From positions 21,181,023 through 21,245,022 of the forward strand of contig CM060200.1 of assembly GCA_030562195.1 (NCBI GenBank): a DNA stretch of 64,000 nt, written 5' to 3'. Positions 12,901-23,287 of this stretch are shown one piece after another. The position numbers and the translations under genes were made by a program. The notes under the pieces were generated by a model. The model did not search any database. It was not told where the DNA came from and saw only the letters and a program-made list of their open reading frames with translations. The stretch comes from Nipponacmea schrenckii. Its lineage: Eukaryota; Mollusca; Gastropoda; Lottiidae. How positions within the stretch are numbered: the first letter of the stretch is position 1; each line of letters starts with the position of its first letter.

Positions 12901-15900
12901 AGATCATTTACATCAAAACTAAAAAGAAGTGGCAGCAATTTTACCTGCACTTTCTATCCAAATTCCATACAACTGTAATGATTTTAAAGCTGAATAAAGT
13001 CTATTGGAAAAGTTTGCAAATTTCAAGCTGTAAAATAGTTCAAAGAATGAAACAGCAATCAAAAAATGACACCATAATAAAATGTTGGTTCCTTAGACTT
13101 TACTTACCAGTATAGCCTGTCAAACAGGAACAGGTGAAACCGTTGACTTCATCTGTACAGGTACCATTATTTAAACAGGGACTTGACTGACAATTATCAA
13201 TATCTATTTCACATTGTCTACCAGTGAATCCTGCTTGGCAACTACAGTTAAACTGATTATTTACAACCTAAAATATAACCACCTTAGTGTTTATAAACTT
13301 AAACCTTCTTATTGTTCATAACCTAAAAGTACAACCACCTTATTATTTATAACCTCAAAATTTAACCAACTTAAAAATATGACAACCTAATATTGTCCAC
13401 TGAACTTAATGATATCACCAACATATTGATTATAATATAAAACCAAACCATCCTTTTATTTATAACATGAAAACAACCAATAGTTTAACATAAAAATATA
13501 ACCACCATATAGTTATATCATAAAAAATATTTAACCATCAAATAGTAAATAACATGAAAATATAAACACCAAATAGTTATAAAATGAAAACATAGCCACC
13601 AAATAGTTTATAATATGAAAATATAACGAGCGGTTGCCTAGCAAGATACTTTAAAATATATTTTCTGTTTTAACACAGGCAGAAACTCCAACATTATTTA
13701 GTTCTAATCCAAGTTCTCATTAATATAAATGTTCACACCAAATTTGATTCAAATCAGATGAAACTTAGTCTCTATTGTATTTACTGGTTAATTTTCATGA
13801 GTTTGGACTAAGTCAAGGGCAATAACTCAAATATAAGTCATCGAAAAATAGTAAATATTGAACTTGTTCACGATCTCACCAATAAAAATAATCAGATTAA
13901 ATTTCATTCAAATCAGATGAAAACTGTATTGTCTATCGCAATCACAAGCCAATTTTGACGTGATAACTCAAAACAGTTTATCAAAAAATCGTCAATTTCG
14001 AACTTGACAAAGATCTCATCAACTTCAATGATCATCACACCAAATTTCATTCAAATCAGATGAAAATTGTTGTCTCTGTGGTGTTCACAAGTCTGTTTCG
14101 ACGCGTTTTGACCTAGTCAAGGGCAATAACTCAAAAAACCGTTAGTCAAAAAATCCGGAACTTCAAAATTGTCCGAGATCTCTTCAATATAAATAATCAC
14201 CTCAAGTTTCATTCATATCCATTGAAAACTGTATTCTCTATCGCGTTCACAAGCCAATATTGACATGTTTTAACTAAGTCAAGTGCAATAACTCAAAAAC
14301 CGTTGACCAAAAAATCGCCAAATTCTAACTTGTCCGAGATCACATCAATATAAATGATCACAGCAAGTTTCATTCAAATTCGACAAAAACTGTAGTCTCT
14401 ATCGCGTTCACAAGCAAATCTAGTAGACAGATAGACGGACAGGGGTACGACAATATACGCCCACATTATAATAAAAACCATTATGGTTTATAACATGAAA
14501 TTATGACAACCAAATAGTTTATAACATGACATTATGACAACCAAATAGTTTATAACATGAAAATAAAACAACCAAATAGTTCATAACATGAAAATAAAAC
14601 AACCAAATAGTTTATAATATGAAAATGACAACCAAATAGTTTATAACATGAAAATAAAACAACCAAATAGTTTATAACATGAAAATGACAACCAAATAGT
14701 TTATAACATGAAAATAAAACAACCAAATAGTTTATAACATGAAAATGACAACCAAATAGTTTATAACATGAAAATAAAACAACCATGTATAAAAAAATTT
14801 TTTAACATGAAAATATAACAACCAAATAGTTTATAACATGAAAATTATGACAACCAAATAGTTTATAACATGAAATTATGACCACCAAATAGTTTATAAC
14901 ATGAAATTATGACAACCAAATAGTTTATAACATGAAATTATGACAACCAAATAGTTTATAACATGAAAATAAAACAACCAAATAGTTTATAACATGAAAA
15001 TGACAACCAAATAGTTTATAACATGAAAATAAAACACCCAAATAGTTTATAACATGAAATTATAACCACCAATAGTTTATAACATGAAAATATGACAACC
15101 AAATAGTTTATAACATGAAATATACAACAAATAGTTAAACATGAAAACAACAAATAGTTTATAACATGAAAATATAACAACCAAATAGTTTATAACATAA
15201 AATTATGCCAACCAAATAGTTTATAACATGAAATTATGACCACCATATAGTTTATAACATGAAATTATGACCACCAAATAGTTTATAACATGAAATTATG
15301 ACAACGAAATAGCTTATAACATGACAATAAAACAACTAAATAGTTTATAACATGAATATGTAACCACCAAATAAATTATAACATGAAAAAATGACAACCA
15401 AATAGTTCATAACATGAGATTATAACCACCAAATAGTTAAAACATGAAAATATAACCACCAAATAGTTTATAACATGAAATTATGACAACCAAATAGTTT
15501 ATTACATAAAATTATAACAACCATATAGTTTATAACATGAAATTATGACCACCATTTAGTTTATAACATGAAATTATAACTACCGAATATTTTATAACAT
15601 GAAAACATAACCACCAAATAGTTCATAACATGAAAATATGACAACCAAATAGTTTATAAGATTAAAATATAATAACCAAATAGTTTATAACATGAAAATA
15701 TAACCACCAAATAGTTTATAACATGAAATTATGACAACCTAATAGTTTATAACATGAAAATATAACTACCGAATAGTTTAAAGTTTATAACATGAAAATA
15801 TAACTACCAAATAGTTTATAAACTGAAATTATAACCATCCAATAGTTTATAACATGAAATTATAACTACGGAATAGTTTATAAATGAAATTATAACCATC

Positions 15901-18900
15901 AACTGTTATAACATGAAAATATAACTACCAAATAGTTTATAACATGAAAATATAACTACCAAATAGTTTTTAACATGAAAATATAACTATCAAATAGTTT
16001 ATAACATTATGTATAACTACCAAATAGTTTATAACATGAAATTATAACAAGATCATTAGTCTTATAAATTAATTCATATTGATTTATAATAATAGAAATA
16101 ATCATAAATATAGAGTATATTTGACTGAAAATGTTTTTATGAAGTAAGATTCTACATTTAAAATAAGTAAAGACTAAAGACAAAGGACTAATTAACTCAT
16201 TAATTTATTAACAACCTTGCACACTTGTTTCTGTAATGACCTGGAACTGAGATATCAATTAATTTCTTAATTGTCTTTCTAATTATTTAAATTAGTAAGA
16301 CATCTAAGATGTTTATTATCATAATTAACTATATCTTTAATTACTCTACACTTGATGTTAAATTGAAATTTCTCTCAGTTGATAGGTGGATATTGTAGTA
16401 TTGCCATTCCAACAACTTGAAGGTAATCATTTACAAAATATTTTTGACTTTTGGTTCATGAGATTGTCAACAAGCTTTTCATTGATCCTTTTCTTTGCAG
16501 TATATCGAAAAGCTGGGTCAATATCATAGAGTATGAAAGTCAGCTGGCCATCAGAAGTTTGGATGAGTTTTTCACACATGCATTTCGGGGGATCCCATTT
16601 CGGACAATAGACCTACATTAAAAATAATTACCTTAATAAATTCAATTATTTTCTTTCATATTCAGATCTAGAAACAATGGAGGCAGTCAACAGTACAAAC
16701 ACCACTAGTGACTTTGTTAAAAAATTAAATTTTGACTTTCTTGATACTATATACAAGGTTGCAATAGGGACTTCCATAGTCGAAACCATTGGAATGATAG
16801 TCTGTAATGGTCTTCTTTTGATCACTATATTCACTTCACCAAAATTGAGGACTAACTTACAATACATTCTTGTGTGCAGTGTTGCTCTGGGAGATTTACT
16901 GATAGGTAGTCTTGGTCTACCAGCTGTCACTGATTTCATTATACAGAAACAGGTTACAGTCAGATGTGAATTTCATGTGATCCTGCAAATTCTGCTAAAT
17001 CACGGTCATGTGAACATTTCTTTAGTTGGATTGTTTATGATCAGTGCTTACTATGTGCTCAAACAATATTCAGTGCCAATGCCAGAATTAGGAGAGCGTC
17101 TGCAACGCAGTCTGTCCATTTTCTTGGCCATTCTACCATGGTTTCTGACATGTATTGTGAACTTGGCAATTGTTCCTATTGGAATGAATACAATGATATA
17201 TAAATTCTGGTCAGCAAATTCTTGTCCTCTCCACTTGCAGATGTGGGCCTCCAATACTATTTTTGCAATATCCTTCTGTCTTCCTGTAATTTTCATTACA
17301 ATTGCATCAGTTTTAATCATAAGAAAATGGTATTCTGTAGCTCATGGAACTGATGCCTTCCAACCACATTTGATGCAAGAAGAAAGAGTGCTTATCCATC
17401 CAAAATACATCATTATTATCAACACTATCAGTATTTTGCTTCTGTTGCCAGTACAATTAGTACAGTGCACTAAATCCTCTTTTCCAAATATCAAACTTCT
17501 TGTGATCACTATATTTACCACTTTTGAAATTTCTTTGTTTAAAGCTGTCGTCTTACCTGCCATTTGGCTGATTGTACCAGAAGTTCGCCAAGAATTTTTA
17601 GTGAGATGTAAAATAAGTTATTGGAGACGATCAAATGAATCATTAAGACATGTTGTTAATAAAACATATCAGGAATATAAAGAAGATGAACAGAAACAGG
17701 AAAAAGGACAAGAACCATAACAGTTTAAGCATTAACCCAAAAATACATGGAAATTCTGAGAACTACCGAGAATCTCGGTCCGAGATATTAAGAAGTTTTC
17801 TAAAAAATTAATTTGAATCACATAGATTTCTGGCTTTTCAAATTATGGTCTGTTATAAGTTTTATTACATACTAAAAACTAGGAAACATCTTTAACCTTA
17901 ATCTGGGATCTATGTGAGTTATTGCATAAAAAAACATAAAATTATTATTTGTAAATTGAATGTACCAGCACCTTTTTTTATTTATATGTGTATTCATAAA
18001 TATATATAAAAAGTATATCTTTTAAGTTTGTCTTTTAAACAACAATTAGTTATAGAATATGAGATCACTGTTAATGAAATAAATTATTCTATAGCTTTTT
18101 TGTCCTAGTTTATCTCAAAAACAAAAGGCCACTTGACATGAAAGTGACATGAGTATAAGATAAAAATATGAATATTTATGCATGTGCAATTACAAAATGG
18201 CAGGAAAATCAAATGTTATATTTAAGTCTAAAAATTAAAAATGTGGCTACAAACCTGACATTGACCATTATTTAGACAAGGGAGAGAACTACATGGATTA
18301 ATTGTTTGTTCACATCTGCCTCCACCATAACCTAAAATATACAACATTAATTTATCTTCATATTTTTATCAAGGCCATGAGAAATAAGAATTTAAATGTA
18401 GAATAAGATTTGAGATACAACCAAATTTTAAATAAATGGCCATTTTCAAAAGAACATGTAACATCCTTCATTTAAGCATAACAGCACAGGGCACACGTCT
18501 TCAATTTAACCTGTTTACCATAGAACTGGGGACAATTCTAATGGTCTGGAATTTCAGGGAGAGGTGGGTCTGGGTGAGAGTTGAAAAGCATTGCAGTGAA
18601 GGTCAAACAAATCATTCAAAATAAAAACAATTGAATATGACACATGCAACAATATGAAGCTGGAATTAAAATGAACTAGAACTGTGAACAGTACGGAGAG
18701 AGGCAAATAACCCCTATGGGGCCACTTGATACAAGGTGATATAGCCTTTGGAATTTTTACACATTCAAAACAAACTTTTTAACAACCATTATAAGCATAG
18801 GCCTATGTATGGACAGCTTTGGTCAAGTACATTTTACTTGAAAATTATTAAGGTAATTGAAGGTCAAGGTCACTTGATATAGCCTTTTCAATTTTTTTAA

Positions 18901-20797
18901 AAACAGGGAAAAAAAAATTGTTGTCGACCATTATGGGCCTATGTGTGATAGCAAAGGTCAAGAACATTCTACTTGTAAAAATTCAGGGTCACTGAAGGTC
19001 AAAATAATTGTTGTCGATCATAATAGGCATATGCGTGGATAGTTTAGATCAAGAACATTCTACATGAAAAAATTCAGGGTCATTGAAGGTCAAGGTCATT
19101 TGATTTGGCCTTTTGAATTTTGACTTTAAAAATTATGAAAACTAAAGAACTCAAGTTTACTACCTGGAATACAGTTACAATGATATTTATTGTTTCTTAG
19201 CTGGGTACAAACACCATTAATACAGGGATTTGGAGAACAGAAACCAATGCTTCCAGATTCAGTCGTGGTTGTCGGTGATGTTGTGATCTGTGCAGATGAT
19301 GAGGTGACCTGAGTAGGTGGAGATGTGACCTGTGTTGGTGAAGTTGAAACCTTTGTTGATGATGATGTGACCTGTGTTGGTGAAGTTGAAACCTTTGTTG
19401 ATGATGTTTTGACCTGTGTAGGTGATGTGTTGACCTGTGTTGACCTATCTGTGACCTGTGTTGATGATTCTGGAGTTGAGGTTGTTGATGGACTGGTAGT
19501 TGATGTAGATACAGTTTTGGAAGATGTAGATGCTGTTGATGATGCTGTTTTGGTTGTAGAGTCTGCAGTTGTAGACCTAGAGGTCGTTGATAATGTCATG
19601 CTGGTGGGTGAGGTGAGTGAAAGAGTGGATGAAGATTGGGTTGTGATTTGAGTTGTAGTAGGTGCGATTTCACAAAGAAATCCAGAAAATCCCGGGGGAC
19701 ACGTGCAGATATAATATGCAACACTCACATTGGTAACAGCTGAAAATGGGTAACAAGTCGCACCATTTTTACAAGGTCCAGTGAGGCAAGGATTTTCTGA
19801 AATGACAATATGCATTCTTAAACAACGCTTTATTTGTTGAAAAAAAATTTGAAATGCAATATTATCCTTTTTAGGGAAATGTATGAATATTGAAAGCTGA
19901 ATGACAGAAGAGCTAAAAATTCTACTAAAAATGAAAAAAAAGTGGAACTAATAGCATTCCTTTCTTAGAGATTCTTTATTATATCTATTATGTATGGAAT
20001 AAAGAAATAATCTGCTAATGAAAAAAATAACTAACCTCCCTTACAAGTGGCATCAGATTCATCAAGACCTTGAGGACAATCATCAGAACCATCACAAACC
20101 CATGTTCTTAATATACAACTGCTTGGATTGACAGGATCACCACAAAATACTTGTATAAACGGCTCTATAAAATCTACGCAGTTGTCACGATAGGCTGTAA
20201 TAAGAGTTGAGAATTATAATGTAGTGAAAACTGTCAGTGTAAATAATAGAAAATGCCTATCAGTTTATCAGATGGTAAGTGCATAAAAAAATAAAAAGAA
20301 ACATCCAGATTTGCAGTTTAATGAAATAAACAAGAAACCTACAATGAACACGAATTTTCTTGATCTAAATTTTTCTTACACAACATGATCCAAAACACTG
20401 GAAATATTTGACTAAAATTTAATGCCAATTGATCTAGTTCTATGGAATGAAATCTACGAACATAGTTAGAATCTTAGGCTAGTCTAGGGAAAGAAAGAAT
20501 CAACCTGTTATGTATGCATGCACAGAATAAAATCTACAATACTGCCTACTTAAGAAGCTCGTATCCAATTTTTTTTTATTGCATTGGCCTTATCCAGATC
20601 ATTTATGATTTACAGCTGGGTTGACTGGCATAATGAAGAAAGGTTCACAAGACTTTACAATCTTCTACATTTCTGAAAAGTCAAGTTTATTTAAGAATAT
20701 AGTACTTACGCTTTGGAGTTGTTTGAGAATTGACGTAGAATAAAAGGAAGACAACAAAGAACCATATGTAAAGGTTAAACATTATGTATTTTCTCAT
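6972..20797 (-). CDS. Secreted LDLa / Ser-Thr-rich / multi-EGF protein (15 exons)
   Basis: Coding exons: 20710-20797, 20036-20194, 19164-19796, 18255-18331, 13108-13267, 12657-12809, 12347-12487, 11691-11891, 9880-11454, 9477-9707, 8802-8915, 8437-8547, 7833-7970, 7461-7558, 6972-7112. Together they encode 1339 residues. Exon 1 gives a signal peptide ([20 protein letters not shown]) ending near VNSQ. Exon 2 is one LDL-receptor class A domain with six Cys and the calcium motif [14 protein letters not shown]. Exon 3 holds an EGF domain, a Ser/Thr/Val-rich mucin-like stretch of about 135 residues, and another EGF start. The rest is EGF-like domains, about 29 in total, 14 of them in the single 1575-nt exon 9. 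Most introns are phase 1, typical of shuffled extracellular modules. There is no transmembrane segment or GPI-like tail before the TGA stop, so it is likely an extracellular matrix or secreted protein. The EGF chain resembles Notch or fibropellin repeats only generically. I know no named orthologue with this order. Confidence 0.9.
9028..9164. mobile_element. Short MITE-like inverted repeat in an intron of the EGF gene
   Basis: The left end AATGAACACAGTTTTTATAG and the right end (reverse complement AATGAACACAATTTTTATGG) are near-perfect inverted copies of about 28 bp around an internal stretch of about 80 bp. No coding capacity. The flanks suggest a short TAAT-type duplication, but this is not certain. 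Confidence 0.65.
13261..13622. repeat. Degenerate start of the intronic minisatellite, overlapping exon 5 splice acceptor
   Basis: Diverged units of roughly 25-40 bp (for example TTATAACCT...ATATAACCACC) begin right at the exon 5 boundary (exon edge at 13267). The exon's first bases and its acceptor align with the unit of the homogeneous array further right. Confidence 0.75.
13623..14468. repeat. Interspersed block with five copies of a ~155-bp unit
   Basis: Recurring landmarks are AAGGGCAATAACTCAAAAA, TTTCATTCAAATCAGATGAA and TCTCTATCGCGTTCACAAGC. The last occurs near 13770, 13930, 14070, 14232 and 14392, spaced about 140-160 bp. The block ends in a TAGACAGATAGACGGACAGG motif. It interrupts the minisatellite and looks like a separate, older repeat insertion. 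No coding frame. Confidence 0.8.
14469..16052. repeat. Homogeneous minisatellite, ~26-31 bp unit
   Basis: More than 50 copies of a unit close to ACCAAATAGTTTATAACATG plus AAAATAAAAC, AAATTATGAC or AAAATATAACC. Length variants of about 26, 29 and 31 bp are interspersed, with short higher-order alternation near 14550-14790. It lies in intron 4 of the EGF gene. Open frames inside it are repeat artefacts. Confidence 0.95.
16677..17720 (+). CDS. Divergent rhodopsin-like 7TM receptor, nested in an intron
   Basis: A single coding exon for 347 residues on the strand opposite to its host gene. The N-terminus carries glycosylation sites at N5 and N8. TM1 (about 29-52) has Asn44, TM2 has SVALGDLL with Asp73, and Cys97 at the start of TM3 can pair with Cys183 in loop 2. 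TM4 has Trp155, TM5 Pro203, TM6 LLLLPVQ (Pro258), and TM7 LPAIW (Pro294) in place of NPxxY. The DRY motif is replaced by YVLKQY around 126-131. The basic, Glu/Lys/Gln-rich C-tail is cytoplasmic. A pyrimidine tract and TTCAG lie 12 nt before the ATG (16661-16665), suggesting a 5' UTR intron. An AATAAA lies at 18078. It is a class A-like orphan receptor. The ligand cannot be inferred, and loss of DRY and NPxxY makes G-protein coupling uncertain. Host-gene transcription across it may affect its expression. Confidence 0.87.
   Translation: MEAVNSTNTTSDFVKKLNFDFLDTIYKVAIGTSIVETIGMIVCNGLLLITIFTSPKLRTNLQYILVCSVALGDLLIGSLGLPAVTDFIIQKQVTVRCEFHVILQILLNHGHVNISLVGLFMISAYYVLKQYSVPMPELGERLQRSLSIFLAILPWFLTCIVNLAIVPIGMNTMIYKFWSANSCPLHLQMWASNTIFAISFCLPVIFITIASVLIIRKWYSVAHGTDAFQPHLMQEERVLIHPKYIIIINTISILLLLPVQLVQCTKSSFPNIKLLVITIFTTFEISLFKAVVLPAIWLIVPEVRQEFLVRCKISYWRRSNESLRHVVNKTYQEYKEDEQKQEKGQEP
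18078..18083 (+). promoter_or_regulatory. Poly(A) signal of the nested receptor gene
   Basis: AATAAA about 360 nt past the receptor stop codon and before exon 4 of the host gene on the other strand. It would keep the receptor transcript wholly within the host intron. Confidence 0.55.
18715..19128. repeat. Degenerate ~100-135-bp tandem repeat with AAGGTCAAGGTCA motif
   Basis: Three to four diverged copies share CACTTGATATAGCCTTTTCA, ACCATTATGGGCCTATG, GGTCAAGAACATTCTACTTG and TTCAGGGTCACTGAAGGTCA. They lie in the intron between exons 3 and 4 of the EGF gene. This type of repeat is, to my knowledge, widespread in molluscan genomes. Confidence 0.75.
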
Positions 20798-23287
20798 GTT
20801 CACTTATTTGGGGGTTTCTTACATCTGCTTCATCTGAAATGCATTGGACTTCATATCAAAAGCCATTTTATCTGAAATAAAAACCCAAAAGCTTTCTTAA
20901 TTCATGTTCTTCTTCTAAAGAAGAAACTCCTCTTTTGATTCAAAATAAATCAAAAATTCGATTTCAAGAAATGAAATGGTCAATTCAGAAACAAATGACA
21001 GATGGCATTGTCTTGTAGAAAAGACTCAATGAATTTAAACAAAATGGTTTCACAACAATAAAACGGCAACACCATACAAAGAAGAAAATTTTTCCTGGCT
21101 AGCAGCATTTGCCTGGTTTTTTTTATCAATCCCAACTAAAAACATAATAGTTTTTTTTTATTACCGGTATTTTGAATTAAACCCTTTATCTTTCACCTTG
21201 GTAAAAAGTGGGTGATAATTCCAGTCCTTTTTGCTTTAAAACTTCAAAATATTTCAAAATTAATTATGTTGTATATGAGCCACAGTAGAAAATAAAGTTT
21301 TTTAAATAAAAACTACAGGACTTATCACCTAGGTTAAAATTAAAGTTTTAAATAAAAACTACAGGACTTATCACCTACTGTAGGTTAAAAATAAAGTTTT
21401 TAAATAAAAACTACCGGACTTAACACCTAGGTTGAAAATAAAGTTTTTAAATAAAAGTACAGGAATTATCACCTAGGTTAAAAATAAAGTTTTTAAATAA
21501 AAACTACCAGACTTATCACCTAGGTTGAAAATAAAGTTTTTAAATAAAAACTACAGGACTTATCACCTAGGTTAAAAATAAAGTTTTTAAATAAAAACTA
21601 CAGGACTTATCACCTAGGTTGAAAATAAAGTTTTTAAATAAAAACTACAGGACTTATCACCTAGGTTAAAAATAAAGTTTTTAAATAAAAACTACCGGAC
21701 TTATCACCTAGGTTGAAAATAAAGTTTTTGAATAAAAGTACAGGAATTATCACCCAGGTTAAAAATAAAGTTTTTAAATAAAAAAGTACAAGAATTATCA
21801 CCCACTTTACATCTAGGTGAAAATAGTTTTCACCTTGGAGGAAAATGAAGTTTTTTAATTCAAAATAAAAAAATTAATTATGACGTATGTGAGCCACCGT
21901 AAATATTCAATAACCTATTTGTAAAAAGGTCTTTGAGTTGATACTTTTTCAAATAGAATTTCGGCATATTAAATAAGTTACCATTAGAGACACTGTGTGT
22001 TGTGGTGTGTTGGTCTGAATGTATCGACTTTTCCCTCATTTCTAAATAAGGCCTATATGATTTATGGACGCCTATTAGCAATATAATTATAACAGTCGTA
22101 TAAATAAAAAGCTTCGGTCAAGGATAATTTTGTTTTAATCGTGTCCTTTTCATGATTATACGAACGATGTCTAGGGACATTATATGCATTTCTGGGCGAA
22201 TATCTTATGGGCATTAGAATGGAGTGTTGAAGTCATATTGTCGCTCTTCGTCGTGATAATCGAAACCACAATCTTCGAAATTATTTACAGCTGAGCTCAA
22301 TAGGCAGACTTCGTGTAAAGTAGATTCCTTTTAAAGGTTTCAAGTTAATTTCAATGTAACCAAAATGTAAGTGAAATAGTTTTTATAACAGAGAAATGCA
22401 AATGCGTGACTAATAGTTCAGTAATGTTCAGAGTCTTCGGAAACTTCATCGAATCGAATAAGGACGTGAACTTGAGAAAGATTGTCCAGGTGATTTCGTT
22501 AGGCTCGTAGCATGGCTCTGAGTCGAAATGAAGTGAGTGAAAACAAATCATTAGGATTATGTTATTTCCTTGTTAAATTAAATGATAAGTGATCTGCCGA
22601 TTGTTTTATTTGCAGACATTATATCTCAATAGTCTAGGACTTTTTGTTCACTTAGCATATCCCCTACATAATAAGTAGGGGAAACCAGGCTAGTTCGTCA
22701 ATAGGCCTACAGTAAAATCCGTCAATCTTAATGATATATTGCACAGAGTACGCTGTGCACAATTATTTGGCTCATTTAAAATACAGATATATTTCTCTAC
22801 AAAGATGCGTTCACACTGAGTAAATCATAACTTTTTGTGAGTAGGCCTACATGTACTTTGATTACGGTAATTAAGTGAATAGTTTTTAAAATATTTCACC
22901 CAAATTCAAATTTTATGTGAGCCTAATGTTGATAATATCACATACTTAAAAGTGTTAAAGACAATTCTGCTATTGTTAACTTTCTATTTCACCCCTGCCA
23001 TGCTTGTCTGAGCAGTGTTGCACACTAGGCCTATATAATAGCCTCTGTTGTCACAAGTTTAAAACACTGGTCCAATCCTACAGTCATTTCTGTTAGTAGT
23101 CTGTAGATTTTTAGATTTTGTCTATAATCTTCAACTCTAGTCCATGGAACAATTCACATTTGATGAAAATCCTGCATAACATTTGTGATTACTGAATCAT
23201 ATAAAGTTATTTCTTATAGCCTACTATTTTTCAGTTGAGAAGAGGAAAAGATATTGTGAACCTACCTGTGAAATATAGGAGAAGAAA
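20798..23287. other. Divergent spacer between the EGF gene (-) and ATPAF1 (+)
   Basis: Holds the promoters of both genes, facing away from each other, and a 47-bp tandem array (21289-21800). On the minus side, splice-like sites just upstream of the EGF-gene ATG suggest one or more 5' UTR exons. On the plus side, TTTTTCAG near 23235 is a possible acceptor for the exon bearing the ATPAF1 start. No other gene is evident. Confidence 0.55.
21289..21800. repeat. 47-bp tandem array upstream of the EGF gene
   Basis: About 11 copies of AGGTTAAAAATAAAGTTTTT followed by AAATAAAAACTACAGGACTT and ATCACCT. Some units alternate GGTTGAAAA with GGTTAAAAA, or CTACCGGAC with CTACAGGAC. Each unit carries AATAAA on the + strand. 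Confidence 0.93.

Noticed and set aside
14550..14786. Minus-strand open frame encoding a regular [15 protein letters not shown] repeat
   Set aside because: It is the minisatellite read in a frame that happens to stay open; no start context, splice signal or independent sequence.
14469..16052. Regularly spaced repeats that might suggest a CRISPR array
   Set aside because: Eukaryotic intron, no unique spacers between units, and variable unit length; it is a minisatellite.
19325..19651. Plus-strand Asp/Val-rich frame (repeated [13 protein letters not shown])
   Set aside because: Antisense of the Ser/Thr-rich coding repeat of the EGF gene.
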